Assembly: GCF_020554865.1 (NCBI RefSeq)
Contig: NZ_JAJCIC010000005.1
Coordinates: forward strand, 129,364 to 193,363
DNA from: Lacrimispora sp. 210928-DFI.3.58
GTDB taxonomy: Bacteria; Bacillota; Clostridia; Lachnospirales; Lachnospiraceae
Length of the DNA: 64,000 nt
Reading direction: 5' to 3'
The position numbers and the translations under genes were made by a program. Below are positions 1 to 8,938 of the stretch, one piece after another (the stretch's first letter is position 1; the number at the start of each line of letters is the position of its first letter). The notes under the pieces are model-generated. The model did no database searches. It was given only the letters and a program-made list of their open reading frames with translations, and had not been told where the DNA came from.

Positions 1-633
1 TTTGTCACAGGACAGAAGGGAAAATGCTTTGGCTGTAGTGATGCCAAATATGAAAAATTCGTTTATTCCAATAAGTTCGGGTTCAGTGTGTCAAGAGGAG
101 CCAGCCTGGTGGAGGGAGCTTTTGACAGCACACTGGCTGTTTCGTTGGCAGATGATGACCACTACCGTGTGAGAAGAGGGGTGGAAGAGTATCAGGTGAC
201 GGAGCATATGCTGTGGATGAAATACACGATCATGCCGGGTGTGAAGGTGGAGACCACGATTGTTCCCAGCGGTCCCTGGCACTTGCGTATCCACCAGATC
301 GAGAATGAGATGGCCATCGATATTGCAGACGGAGGCTATGCCATTGCAACAGAGCCAGAGGACGCGGTCATCGGAACAGCTTCAGGGCGGTATAACGGCG
401 AAGGCATCCGTATGGTTGATAAGGGGCTCTTTGTGGAGCGCGACTGGGGTAAAAGCGGCATCATAAGCCTGTCCGGCGGCACAGCAGAGGCTGTCAGGGT
501 GTTAGCCAATACCAATCTGCTCTGCCCGCTGACAGTGATACCTATGATGAAGCAGAGGCTGGAGCCCGGAAAGAATACGGTCATTACCTTGGTATATGGA
601 GAGCCGAAAAGGGCAGAAAGCGAGAAAAATTAA
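1..633 (+). CDS. DUF2264 family protein, C-terminal part (5' truncated by window)
   Basis: The frame is open from base 1 to the stop at 631-633, so this is the last 210 residues of a longer protein whose start lies outside the window. The segment YEKFVYSNKFGFSVSRG resembles the C-terminal part of DUF2264 proteins, which are poorly characterised and often found near carbohydrate-degradation genes. No signal peptide can be judged. The next gene starts directly after this stop codon, so translation is probably coupled. Neighbours (aldolase, sugar isomerase, hydroxyacid dehydrogenase) suggest a role in processing an acidic or modified sugar; that role is inference. The family call is by recognition and moderately sure. 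Confidence 0.6.
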   Translation, partial: FVTGQKGKCFGCSDAKYEKFVYSNKFGFSVSRGASLVEGAFDSTLAVSLADDDHYRVRRGVEEYQVTEHMLWMKYTIMPGVKVETTIVPSGPWHLRIHQIENEMAIDIADGGYAIATEPEDAVIGTASGRYNGEGIRMVDKGLFVERDWGKSGIISLSGGTAEAVRVLANTNLLCPLTVIPMMKQRLEPGKNTVITLVYGEPKRAESEKN

Positions 634-1425
634 ATGAAAACATTGATCACAGTGAGGGACAGGGAAGGTAATAATAAGGCCTGGGCAGAAGGCGGGCATC
701 AGGCCGTGCTGGCCTGGAGTGGGGAGTATGAAGAAGGGGACCAGATCCTGTTCGAGGTTTCAGAAGCCGGGAGCTTTTATGTGATCCGGGTGGATGATAC
801 GATGGATGAGGCCTTTGTCTATCTGACAGAGAAGGTGCTGGTATATGACATTCCCTTTGAGGAAAAGAAGACCTCCTACAATCCGAAGGCCTTTACAGGG
901 GAGCGCCATTATCTCACGCTCCGCAGGGCGGAGGACTATGAGATATCTGCCTACAAAAACCTGGCAAAGAATGTGCTGGACCAGCATGGAGACAGGGGAT
1001 GCTTTCCCCATGCCTGGGCTAATGTGGAGACCAGGGGAGAGGCTGTGTTTGCAGCCCGCAATGCCATAGACGGAGTGGTGGCAAATCTTTCTCATGGAAA
1101 GTGGCCCTATGAGTCCTGGGGTATCAACAGACAGGATGATGCCCAGATTACATTGGAATTCGGGCGTTCTGTGGATATGGACAAGATTGTGCTTTATACC
1201 AGGGCAGATTTCCCCCATGACAACTGGTGGGAACAGGTTACGCTCACCTTTTCCGATGGAACCTCTGTGGACTGGAGACTGGAGAAGCAGGTGGAACCAC
1301 ATGTGCTGAAGATGAAGAAGCAGGGGATACAGTGGATCCGCCTTGAAAAGCTGATAAAGGCAGATGACCCTTCACCGTTTCCGGCATTGACACAGCTGGA
1401 GGTCTACGGAACGGAAGCAGAGTAA
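634..1425 (+). CDS. uncharacterised protein with discoidin/F5-8C-like C-terminal half
   Basis: 263 residues with no signal peptide, so probably cytoplasmic. The start ATG is adjacent to the previous stop and has no clear ribosome binding site, which fits coupling. Residues about 110-260 (AIDGVVANLSHGKWPYESWG, then beta-rich segments ending LTQLEVYG) look like a galactose-binding/F5-8 type C beta-sandwich, a fold common in carbohydrate-binding proteins. The N-terminal third is also beta-rich and unrecognised. No catalytic motif is visible. As the second gene of a sugar-catabolic operon it may bind or act with the DUF2264 protein; this is inference. Confidence 0.55.
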   Translation: MKTLITVRDREGNNKAWAEGGHQAVLAWSGEYEEGDQILFEVSEAGSFYVIRVDDTMDEAFVYLTEKVLVYDIPFEEKKTSYNPKAFTGERHYLTLRRAEDYEISAYKNLAKNVLDQHGDRGCFPHAWANVETRGEAVFAARNAIDGVVANLSHGKWPYESWGINRQDDAQITLEFGRSVDMDKIVLYTRADFPHDNWWEQVTLTFSDGTSVDWRLEKQVEPHVLKMKKQGIQWIRLEKLIKADDPSPFPALTQLEVYGTEAE

Positions 1426-1461
1426 TGTTCAAAAATGCTGATATGATCGGAGGTAATAGAA

Positions 1462-2412
1462 ATGTTATATACAAAGCTGGGCAATACAGGGATCGAGGTT
1501 TCGGTTCTGGGAATGGGCGGACACGAATATCTTCCCAACGGAAAATCCAGGGGCTTTAATGAAAATCTGAAACGGAGCACAACGCCGGGAGAGATCTTCG
1601 AGGGCTTTGGAGACAAGAACCGTCTGGAGGTATTAAAGGAGGCATACGATCAAGGGATCAATTTCTTTGATGTGACCCAAGATTCGGAGAAGGAGGCATT
1701 GGGAAGAAATTTAAAGCAGCTGCCGCCTCCTCATGAAATCTATGTACAGACCAGGCCGGAGGGAATGGTCTACACCTATGATCCTTTTAATAAAAAGATG
1801 GGAGAGCTGGAGACTCTCAGGGCAGAGGCACAGAGGATCTTAAAGCTCATTCAGAGAGAGACCATTGACTTTTTTAATATCGCACCTATGAAATGCGCAT
1901 TTGAGCATGACCCGGAGTATCTGGAAAAGCTGGGACATAATATCAGGACCTTAAAGAAGGAGGGGCTCATCCGCTTTGCCTGCGCAGATACATTTTCGGG
2001 CGAGGAGACCTACCTTAAGATGATCGAGTCAGGGTATTTTGATGTGGTCTATATTAACTTTAATTTTGCAGATTACCAGGCTACCAGGAAGGTACTTAAG
2101 GCGGCAAAGGACAGGAACATGGGCGTAGTCACCAGAGAGGCCTATATGAAGGGACAGCTGTTCCATATGGCAAAGGAGGCCCAGATGCAGGATATCCCTG
2201 CCCTGTCAGATGCGGCCCTCAGATGGTCTCTTGCCCAGGAAGGCGTAAATATGGTGGTCTATGGAACAGGCAAGATCAGCCATCTTAGAGGGGCAGCAAA
2301 GGCTTTGGGAAGCGCCTATACGCCGGAGGATGAAAAGCTCATCGAAGAGATAAAGAAAACAAACCTGTACAAGGAATATGAGGCAAAGAAAACAAAAGAA
2401 TTCCTGGCATAA
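1462..2412 (+). CDS. aldo/keto reductase family protein with degenerate active site
   Basis: 316 residues; GGAGG lies 11 bases before the ATG. The N-terminus (LGNTGIEVSVLGMGGHEY) and the GINFFDV strand mark an aldo/keto reductase TIM barrel. By eye the usual catalytic set is largely missing: the Tyr-Gly segment after the FD motif is replaced by QDSEKEALG, the TK motif reads VQTR, and the usual LLH reads FNIA. Only the Asp of FDV is kept. The protein may be a redox-inactive member, use another chemistry, or bind a sugar acid. It sits between the carbohydrate-binding-like gene and an HpcH/HpaI aldolase. Family sure, activity unsure. Confidence 0.8.
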   Translation: MLYTKLGNTGIEVSVLGMGGHEYLPNGKSRGFNENLKRSTTPGEIFEGFGDKNRLEVLKEAYDQGINFFDVTQDSEKEALGRNLKQLPPPHEIYVQTRPEGMVYTYDPFNKKMGELETLRAEAQRILKLIQRETIDFFNIAPMKCAFEHDPEYLEKLGHNIRTLKKEGLIRFACADTFSGEETYLKMIESGYFDVVYINFNFADYQATRKVLKAAKDRNMGVVTREAYMKGQLFHMAKEAQMQDIPALSDAALRWSLAQEGVNMVVYGTGKISHLRGAAKALGSAYTPEDEKLIEEIKKTNLYKEYEAKKTKEFLA

Positions 2413-2448
2413 CAGAAAACAGCAGAGTAAAAGGAGCAACGTAGAATC

Positions 2449-3240
2449 ATGGCAGAAGAATATTACAATGAAGTAAAGCGCAGATTGAAAAATAAGGGCA
2501 AGGTTTCTGCGGCCTGGCTTCACATGGCAAGCAATGTATCGGCAGAAATTCTTGCAAATGCAGGCTTTGATGCACTTGTGATCGACGTGGAGCACTCTCC
2601 CGTGGATTATCAGACAATATTGAGCATGTGCCAGGCGATCAAGGGGACAGGAGCCCTTCCGTTTGCAAGGGCTCCGTGGAATGATCTGATCGCTTTAAAG
2701 AGGATCTCAGACTGCGGCGTGATGGGAATCTCGGTGCCCTACGTAAACACGGCAGAGGAGGCCAGGGAGGCAGTAAAGCGTGTGAAGTATCCTCCGTTGG
2801 GTGTGAGAGGAATTGCAGGAAGCCCCAGGGCCTGCGGCTATGGCATGAACAGGGGACATTACCTGCAGCGGGCAAATGATGAAAATCTGGTGATGATCGC
2901 CATTGAGACGCCGGAGGGCATTAAAAATCTTCCTGAGATCATGAAGATCGAAGATCTGGATGGTATCTTCATCGGCCCAATGGACCTTTCCACCTCCATG
3001 GGAATGATGGGACAGTTTGACCGGGAGGTATTTAAGGCAGCGATCAGGCAGATCGAGGATATCGTACTGCCATCGGATAAGTTTCTGGCTACGGTGGCCA
3101 ATGACGCGGATGCTGCCCAGAAGCTGTATGATAAGGGCTATAATTTTGTGATCATGATGTCAGATGCCGTGGATCTGTCTAAAATGGCGGCAAAGACAGT
3201 GGAAACCTTTAAAAAGAATAATCCGGAGGTGTGCAGATGA
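2449..3240 (+). CDS. HpcH/HpaI-type aldolase (2-keto-3-deoxy sugar acid aldolase)
   Basis: 263 residues with the full class II pattern: DVEHSPVDYQT near residue 48, the catalytic Arg in FARAPWN, and the metal ligands Glu in IETPEG and Asp in GPMDLSTSMG. Family members cleave 2-keto-3-deoxy-4-hydroxy acids to pyruvate and an aldehyde using a divalent metal. The stop overlaps the next ATG (ATGA at 3237-3240). With the downstream isomerase-like protein and hydroxyacid dehydrogenase this suggests breakdown of a sugar acid. The exact substrate cannot be read from sequence. A second family member is encoded at 57907. Confidence 0.85.
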   Translation: MAEEYYNEVKRRLKNKGKVSAAWLHMASNVSAEILANAGFDALVIDVEHSPVDYQTILSMCQAIKGTGALPFARAPWNDLIALKRISDCGVMGISVPYVNTAEEAREAVKRVKYPPLGVRGIAGSPRACGYGMNRGHYLQRANDENLVMIAIETPEGIKNLPEIMKIEDLDGIFIGPMDLSTSMGMMGQFDREVFKAAIRQIEDIVLPSDKFLATVANDADAAQKLYDKGYNFVIMMSDAVDLSKMAAKTVETFKKNNPEVCR

Positions 3241-4139
3241 AAGACCCGATTCAGAAATATTTTCAGGTAGGAACCATTCAGTGGATGACCCATCCTCCAG
3301 TCAGCTATTCCGTGGCGGATTCGGTAAAGACCATTTGCTGTGATGAGTATTTTGGGGCGTTTGAGATCACCCATATTGCAGATGAAGAGACCAGAGAAAA
3401 GGTAAAGAGGATGCTGGAGCAGTCCCATCTGAAGGTCTGCTATGGGGCACAGCCCCGCCTTTTGGGACCGAAGCTGAATCCCAACCACATTGACGAGGAG
3501 GAGAGAAAGAAGGCAGAGGCTGTTCTGCTGGATTCCATCGATGATGCGGAGTATATGGGAGCAAAGGGGATCGCGTTCCTTGCAGGAAAATGGGAACCGG
3601 AGACAAAGGAACTGGCATATGCCCAGCTGTTAAAGACCACCAGGGCTGTGTGCGATTATGCTGCGAAAAAGGGAATGATGGTGGAGCTGGAGGTATTTGA
3701 TTTTGACATGGATAAAGCAGCTCTGATCGGTCCCGCACCCTATGCGGCCAGATTTGCGGCAGATATGCGTATGACCCATAATAACTTTGGCCTTATGGTG
3801 GATCTGTCCCATTTCCCGACTACCTATGAGACATCAAAGTTTGTGGTTCAGACTCTCAGGCCCTATATTACACACTTCCATATTGGAAATGCAGTTGTAA
3901 AGCAGGGCTGCGAGGCCTATGGCGATCAGCATCCGAGATTTGGTTTCCCTGAGAGTGCCAATGATACAGAGCAGCTGGTTGATTTCTTTACCGTATTAAA
4001 GGAAGAGGGATTCTTCCAGAAGGAAAATCCATATGTACTTTCTCTGGAGGTGAAGCCTTGGGCTGATGAGGACGGAGACATTATTTTGGCAAATACAAAG
4101 CGTGTGATCAACAGGGCATGGGCTTTGGTAGAGGACTAG
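3237..4139 (+). CDS. sugar phosphate isomerase/epimerase family TIM-barrel protein
   Basis: 300 residues from the ATG at 3237, which overlaps the aldolase stop and follows GGAGG at a good distance; an in-frame GTG at 3231 is less likely. The xylose isomerase-like TIM barrel is suggested by the acidic and His residues at strand ends: MVELEVFDFD, GLMVDLSHFP, ITHFHIGN and LSLEVKPW. These would form a divalent metal site. Such proteins isomerise, epimerise or dehydrate keto sugars and inosose-like compounds. The substrate is unknown; the operon suggests a uronic or aldonic acid derivative. Confidence 0.75.
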   Translation: MKDPIQKYFQVGTIQWMTHPPVSYSVADSVKTICCDEYFGAFEITHIADEETREKVKRMLEQSHLKVCYGAQPRLLGPKLNPNHIDEEERKKAEAVLLDSIDDAEYMGAKGIAFLAGKWEPETKELAYAQLLKTTRAVCDYAAKKGMMVELEVFDFDMDKAALIGPAPYAARFAADMRMTHNNFGLMVDLSHFPTTYETSKFVVQTLRPYITHFHIGNAVVKQGCEAYGDQHPRFGFPESANDTEQLVDFFTVLKEEGFFQKENPYVLSLEVKPWADEDGDIILANTKRVINRAWALVED

Positions 4140-4156
4140 GCAGATAGCGGAGGTAA

Positions 4157-5122
4157 ATGGACGTGAAAATAGTAGTATTGGATGGATATACGGAAAATCC
4201 GGGAGATTTGAGCTGGGAGGAATTGGAAAAGCTGGGCGAGCTGACAGTCTATGACAGGACGCCTGGAGACAAAATTGCAGAGCGCATCGGAGATGCGGAG
4301 GCTGTATATACCAACAAGACTCCCATCACCGCAGAGACCATTGCAAAGTGCCCCTCTATGAAATTCATCGGTGTTCTGGCAACCGGTTATAATGTGGTAG
4401 ATACCGCTGCTGCAAAGGAGGCGGGAGTCATTGTCACCAATATACCTACTTATGGCACGGATGCTGTGGCGCAGTATGCGATCGCCCTTCTTTTGGAGCT
4501 GTGCCACCATGTGGGAGAGCACTCGGAGTGCGTAAGGGCAGGCGAGTGGACAAATAATCAGGACTGGTGCTTCTGGAAGCATCCGCTGGTGGAGCTGGCA
4601 GGAAAAACCTTTGGAGTCATTGGCTTTGGACGCATCGGACAGAGGACGGCAAAGATCGCAGAGGCATTGGGGATGAAGGTGCTGGCTTATGATGAGTATC
4701 CCAAAAAGGAGCTGGAGACGGAAAACTGCAAAATGGCATCCCTGGATGAACTGCTGGCACAGTCTGATGTGATCAGCCTTCACTGTCCGCTATTCCCGTC
4801 TACACAGGGCATCATCAACAAGGAGACCATCTCTAAGATGAAGGACGGCGTGAAGATCATCAATACCTCCAGAGGTCCGCTGATCGTGGAGGAGGATCTG
4901 CGGGAGGCCCTGGAGTGCGGAAAGGTCAGCGGCGCAGCTGCAGATGTGGTATCGACAGAACCGATCAGAGCGGATAATCCGCTGCTGGGAGCAAAAAATA
5001 TGATCATTACACCTCATATAGCCTGGGCGCCCAAGGAGTCAAGACAGCGTCTGATGGATATTGCAGTGGATAATCTGAGGCACTACATAAATAAGGATGC
5101 AGTGAATGTGGTAAATAAGTAG
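4157..5122 (+). CDS. D-2-hydroxyacid dehydrogenase (NAD-binding)
   Basis: 321 residues; GGAGG at 4149-4153 precedes the ATG. The Rossmann motif is GVIGFGRIGQR, and the catalytic Arg (NTSRGPLI), Glu (VSTEPI) and His (TPHIAWA) are all present, as in glycerate/phosphoglycerate dehydrogenase-type enzymes. It interconverts a 2-keto acid and a D-2-hydroxy acid with NAD(P)H. As last gene of the operon it may reduce an aldolase product such as hydroxypyruvate or tartronate semialdehyde, or oxidise the starting acid. An inverted repeat follows the stop. Confidence 0.88.
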   Translation: MDVKIVVLDGYTENPGDLSWEELEKLGELTVYDRTPGDKIAERIGDAEAVYTNKTPITAETIAKCPSMKFIGVLATGYNVVDTAAAKEAGVIVTNIPTYGTDAVAQYAIALLLELCHHVGEHSECVRAGEWTNNQDWCFWKHPLVELAGKTFGVIGFGRIGQRTAKIAEALGMKVLAYDEYPKKELETENCKMASLDELLAQSDVISLHCPLFPSTQGIINKETISKMKDGVKIINTSRGPLIVEEDLREALECGKVSGAAADVVSTEPIRADNPLLGAKNMIITPHIAWAPKESRQRLMDIAVDNLRHYINKDAVNVVNK

Positions 5123-5144
5123 GACAAAAGAAGAAAAGCAGATC

Positions 5145-5190
5145 ATGCCTCCGGGAGTTTTGGCTGTGCAGCCGAAAGCCCCGGAGGCAT
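5145..5190. terminator. hairpin between convergent genes
   Basis: ATGCCTCCGGG (5145-5155) pairs with CCCGGAGGCAT (5180-5190), and the inner part also pairs (TTTTGGCT with AGCCGAAA). The long stem lies between the plus-strand dehydrogenase and the minus-strand lipoprotein gene. There is no strong T run, so it is a probable rather than certain terminator. Confidence 0.55.
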
Positions 5191-5210
5191 TGTCGTATCG
5201 GTAGCTCTGA

Positions 5211-6608
5211 TTAATTTACCACAAAATCCCCGTACACGGTCTGGGTGGTTCCATCCTCCGGATTGATGAGATCCTTCGAAAAGCGGTAGTAGCCCGGATC
5301 CAGAGGGCCGTAAAGCGGATCCAGCTTTATGGTGAGCCGTTTTGTGCGATTGGCCTTGAGAGTGTAGGCAAGGTCGTTCCAGCCTGCTTCCGGGAGAAGG
5401 GGCATTTCCTTTGGATCCGGGCCCTCGAAACGGTAAAGCCTGGGCTCCTCTCCGTAAGAGAAATCGCAGGAGCTTTCATTATCCATTACAAAGGTGAGTG
5501 TGAGGCCGGAGGCATTTTTCTTTGGACGGGCTTCTGTGAAGACATGGACGCCGGTGCCGCACATGGGCATGAGGTAGGCGGAGGAGGGCTGCCTTTTGAT
5601 GCCAAAGGCGGCATCTGTTTTCACTGCGATGGCGTAGGTCTCGGTACTGCCGTCTGCAAAGGTACAATCTACCAGGAAGCCGCGGCGGATTCCTCCGGGC
5701 TGGTAGGCTTCGCTGTAGCCGTAATACATGGCGTCCAGGTTGGCTCCCAGATAGATGGAATAGCTGCCGTCTTCAGCCTGAAGCTGCTGGGCCGGGATCT
5801 CCTCACCGTCAAAGGAAGCGGGTTCCCCGCTCTCTGTCAGCACGAAATCGGAAAAGCGGACAGAAAGGGGAGTCTCTCCTTCGGGAAAAGAGAGGAAGAG
5901 GCGGGACCCTATGGGAATGTAGGGAAGGGAATCCTTTTGGGTCAGTGCAGTAAATGCACCCTGACCCTTTAAGGAGGGAAGCTCCCTTACAGCCTCGGAT
6001 TCATTTCCATTTAATTCAGCAAAGACGGATAATATGGGGGTAGGGCCGCGGGAGACTACCTGGAAAAAATATTGATAACCTGTTTTAGAATCATGACTCT
6101 CTTTAAAAGAAAGCTCCAGCTTTACATAGTAGGGCTCCTGCTGCTGGGGAAAGATGAGGGACTTTTGGTCCTGGAAGGCTTCTTCTGAAAGAGGTTCATA
6201 ATCAGCGTCATAGAGGCTGCAATGAAAGGTGAGCACTTGTCCTGTGACAGCCAGCTTCATATCCTCAGTCCAGGGAACCTGGGGCATCCCTTTTACGCCC
6301 TGGGGGCGGAGCCAGGCCCCGCAGGCATTTACCGTCTGCTCCTGCCCTGAGGAGTCTGTCTGTGTATACTCAGAAAAGGTAAAATTCTTCATGGGAATAT
6401 AGGTCTCACCACCGGAAATAACAGCAACAGAAGGAGATTCCTCCGGCATATCATCTTCAGCGGAAGCAGACACCATTTGATCCGGGATACCAGTCTCTTG
6501 CTGCGCGGTATTTTCCAAAGGCGAAAAATCCTTTCCCGCAGAAGCACAGCCTGTCATGATAAGGGCTGTGAGCAGGAAAGCTGCTGTAAGCCTTCTGCAT
6601 TTTTCCAT
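5211..6608 (-). CDS. uncharacterised lipoprotein
   Basis: 465 residues. The N-terminus is a lipoprotein signal: basic MEKCRR, a hydrophobic stretch, then lipobox LIMTGC with Cys at residue 21, followed by a low-complexity acidic linker. AAGGAGG lies about 11 bases before the start. The mature part is beta-rich with no motif I recognise; the final section (PLYGPLDPGYYRFSKDL) recalls immunoglobulin-like bacterial surface domains. It is transcribed alone, away from the catabolic operon. Function unknown; cell-surface anchoring is well supported by the lipobox. Confidence 0.75.
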   Translation of the reverse strand: MEKCRRLTAAFLLTALIMTGCASAGKDFSPLENTAQQETGIPDQMVSASAEDDMPEESPSVAVISGGETYIPMKNFTFSEYTQTDSSGQEQTVNACGAWLRPQGVKGMPQVPWTEDMKLAVTGQVLTFHCSLYDADYEPLSEEAFQDQKSLIFPQQQEPYYVKLELSFKESHDSKTGYQYFFQVVSRGPTPILSVFAELNGNESEAVRELPSLKGQGAFTALTQKDSLPYIPIGSRLFLSFPEGETPLSVRFSDFVLTESGEPASFDGEEIPAQQLQAEDGSYSIYLGANLDAMYYGYSEAYQPGGIRRGFLVDCTFADGSTETYAIAVKTDAAFGIKRQPSSAYLMPMCGTGVHVFTEARPKKNASGLTLTFVMDNESSCDFSYGEEPRLYRFEGPDPKEMPLLPEAGWNDLAYTLKANRTKRLTIKLDPLYGPLDPGYYRFSKDLINPEDGTTQTVYGDFVVN

Positions 6609-6912
6609 AACAATCTCAACCTCCTTTTCTATAAAAGTCCCGCCGCCGGATAGGCGGCACTAAATTCAGGTATGCCAAATGCGCCCGCCAGACTTTTATA
6701 GTACGGTGGCGCGTCTGACAGCCGGGCGCATGTAGGTTTAGAAAGATATACGGTACAGTAACCAGTATCTTTATTGTAACAAAAGGTCATATGGAAAGCT
6801 TTGGGATATGCTGAATATTTTTTTACGAAAGGGTTAAAGTACCGCATATTAGTACATTCGTACCTGCAATCATACGAAATCTGATGAAACGCGTTACTGG
6901 ATACTGCAAAAT
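6609..6912. other. intergenic region with interspersed repeat copy A
   Basis: No coding potential is convincing here. The part next to the lipoprotein gene holds its ribosome binding site and repeat copy A (6630-6740). The rest (6741-6912) must contain the lipoprotein promoter, but I could not pick a clear -35/-10 pair. Confidence 0.5.
6630..6740 (+). repeat. interspersed repeat family 1, copy A
   Basis: About 111 bp. It carries the hallmark GCCGCCGGATAGGCGGCA hairpin at one end, the centre CGCCAGACTTTTATAGT, and the end GGGCGCATGTAGGTTTA. Seven related copies lie elsewhere in the window (8405, 8517, 9711, 20925, 21852, 44984, 60327). It separates the lipoprotein gene from the flavoprotein gene. 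Confidence 0.85.
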
Positions 6913-6955
6913 AAAAAACAGAGATATCCGGCAGTCGGGTACCGGATACCTCTGT
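6913..6955 (-). terminator. intrinsic terminator of the flavoprotein gene
   Basis: On the minus strand CAGAGGTATCCGG pairs with CCGGATATCTCTG (one G-T pair) and is followed by TTTTTTATTTT. It lies directly after the stop of the COG2509 gene. Confidence 0.85.
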
Positions 6956-6964
6956 GTGAAATTT

Positions 6965-8368
6965 TTACTGTTTTGCAAGAATACTCCTCGCCACACTGAT
7001 ACCATTGGCGGAAGCCTGCTGCAGGCCTCTGGTGACAGAAGCGCCGTCTCCGATTGCCCGAAGGCCGGATATGCTGGTCTCGAAGTCCTTGTTTACTACG
7101 ACCTTGTTGGAATAGAATTTGACCTCTACGCCGTAGAGCAGGGTCTCGTCGCTGGCAATGCCGGGAGTTACTTTATCTAAGGCCAGGAGCATTTCCTTGA
7201 TGTCCGTCATGATGCGGTGTGGGAGCACAAGGGAAAGGTCTCCGGGAACAGCGTCCTTTAAGGTGGGGATCAGGTTGTTGCGGCAGAGGCGCTCCTCGGT
7301 GGTGCGGCGGCCTCTCTGGAAATCGCCGAAGGTCTGGACCATGATCCTGCCTCCGCAGAGCATGTTGGAGAGCTGGGCAATGTGCTTGCCGTATTCAATG
7401 GGCTCGTTGAAGGGCTTTGTGAAGTTCTTGCTCACCAGAAGTGCGAAGTTGGTGTTGTGTGTCTTGTATTCCTTTGATTTGTAGGCGTGGCCATTGACAA
7501 CTGCCAGGCCGTTTTCATAGTACTCTGTTGCCACCTCGCCGGAGGGATTAGTACAGAAGGTGCGTACCTTGTCATCAAAGGTTGGGGTATAGTATACCAG
7601 CTTTGCCTCATAGAGGTTCTCATTGAGGAACTTCATGACCTCATCGCGGACTTCCACACGGACACCGATATCCACTGTGCCCACCTGGGTCTCGATACCG
7701 TGGTCACTGCAGATGTGGGAGAACCAGTCAGAGCCCTCACGTCCGATTGCGGCAACGATCTCAGGGGCATAATAGGTTTCGTCCTTATCTGTCACAACGC
7801 CCTTTGCATGACCGTCCTCAATGAGGATGTCCATTACCATGGTGTTAAATTCCATTGTAATGCCCTGGGCCTTCAGATGTTCCTGAAGACGGGTGTAGAT
7901 CTTATAGCCCTCCTCTGTTCCCAGATGGCGGATCGGACATTCGATGAGCTTTAAGTTGGCATTAATAGCCTTGCGGCGGATCTCCTCGATCTCTGTCTGC
8001 TTATCCACGCCGTAAACTCCGGTGTCAGCGCCAAATTTCAGGTAAATGTTATCAGATTCCTTTAAAAGTTCCACGGCCTTGTCATAACCCAGGATCTCAG
8101 GAAGGTTGCCGCCTACATCAGGAGAAAGGGAAAGTTTTCCGTCTGAAAATGCACCTGCGCCTGCAAAGCCTGTGGTAATGGAGCAGGGCTTGCAGCCAAC
8201 GCATACCTTTGTGGTACGCTTGGGGCATACACGTTTTTCAATGGGGCGGCCCTTTTCGATCATTAATATCTTCATATCCGGTTTCTTCTGGATCAGCTCA
8301 TAGGCACAGAAAATACCAGAGGGGCCTGCTCCGATAATGATGACATCATATTGCTTTGTTGGGTTCAT
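6965..8368 (-). CDS. FAD-dependent dehydrogenase, COG2509 type
   Basis: 467 residues from the ATG at 8366-8368, preceded by AAGGAG. The frame stays open for 69 more codons upstream, but those are translated repeat DNA and are excluded. The N-terminal dinucleotide fold is YDVIIIGAGPSGIF; next comes the Cys-rich signature of this family, CPKR then CVGCKPC, followed by FAGAGAFSDGKLSLS. These uncharacterised flavoproteins are widespread in anaerobes; the four Cys may hold an iron-sulfur centre or act in redox chemistry, which is inference. It is a single-gene unit with its own terminator. Substrate unknown. Confidence 0.85.
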   Translation of the reverse strand: MNPTKQYDVIIIGAGPSGIFCAYELIQKKPDMKILMIEKGRPIEKRVCPKRTTKVCVGCKPCSITTGFAGAGAFSDGKLSLSPDVGGNLPEILGYDKAVELLKESDNIYLKFGADTGVYGVDKQTEIEEIRRKAINANLKLIECPIRHLGTEEGYKIYTRLQEHLKAQGITMEFNTMVMDILIEDGHAKGVVTDKDETYYAPEIVAAIGREGSDWFSHICSDHGIETQVGTVDIGVRVEVRDEVMKFLNENLYEAKLVYYTPTFDDKVRTFCTNPSGEVATEYYENGLAVVNGHAYKSKEYKTHNTNFALLVSKNFTKPFNEPIEYGKHIAQLSNMLCGGRIMVQTFGDFQRGRRTTEERLCRNNLIPTLKDAVPGDLSLVLPHRIMTDIKEMLLALDKVTPGIASDETLLYGVEVKFYSNKVVVNKDFETSISGLRAIGDGASVTRGLQQASANGISVARSILAKQ

Positions 8369-8404
8369 ACAAAAAACTCCTTTCTGCTGCTTTGCTTTCA
8401 TAGC

Positions 8405-8516
8405 AAACCTACATGCGTCCGGCGGGCGGACGCGCCGCCGCACCGCGAAAGTCTGGTGGATGCATTTGGCATACCTGAATACATGCCGCCTATCCGGCGA
8501 CAGGACTTTCATAGTA
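8405..8516 (-). repeat. interspersed repeat family 1, copy B
   Basis: First of two tandem copies, inverted relative to copy A. It starts AACCTACATGCGTCC, has the centre GAAAGTCTGGTGGATGCATT and ends CCGCCTATCCGGCGACAGG plus ACTTTCATAGTAA. Copies B and C share the junction ACTTTCATAGTAAACC. They lie in the 5' leader of the flavoprotein gene. Confidence 0.85.
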
Positions 8517-8627
8517 AACCTGCATGCGCCCAGCAGCGGACGCACTACCGCACCATAAAAGTCTGGTGGACGCACTTGGCATACCTGAATGCATGCCGCC
8601 TATCCGGCGGCAGGACTTTCATAGTAA
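8517..8627 (-). repeat. interspersed repeat family 1, copy C
   Basis: Second tandem copy, nearly identical to copy B, with intact CCGCC/GGCGG hairpin and the end ACTTTCATAGTAA. Confidence 0.85.
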
Positions 8628-8938
8628 AAAAAATATACCAGTATACAAAATAGCGGCTTGTAGTCAACTATTCCGGTAGCTGGTAGAAACGTTCATCCGA
8701 TTATGAACTTATACAGGCATCACATCATTCCTAGTTTAGCATAATCCGGGCATTTGCGCAAGGGAGAAAGGCGATATTTTCGGACGAAAATAACGAAGCT
8801 GAAATAGAGGGGCTCTTTCGAAAATATTTCAGAAAGCCTTAGGGAATACTTAAAGTTCTGTAAGGCTTTGGAAAGGACTTTATGGGCCTGTTTATGGTAC
8901 AATTTTCCTATCAGATGGGAAGGAAAGCAGGTGAAGGG
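8628..8938. other. intergenic region between divergent flavoprotein and glycosyltransferase genes
   Basis: No gene seen. AAAGCCTT (8833-8840) and AAGGCTTT (8862-8869) form a hairpin just before the glycosyltransferase. TGGTACAAT at 8894-8902 could be an extended -10 element for that gene. Confidence 0.4.

Noticed and set aside
8369..8575. 69-codon N-terminal extension of the COG2509 flavoprotein
   Set aside because: It is translated repeat family 1 DNA; a good ribosome binding site stands before the inner ATG at 8368.
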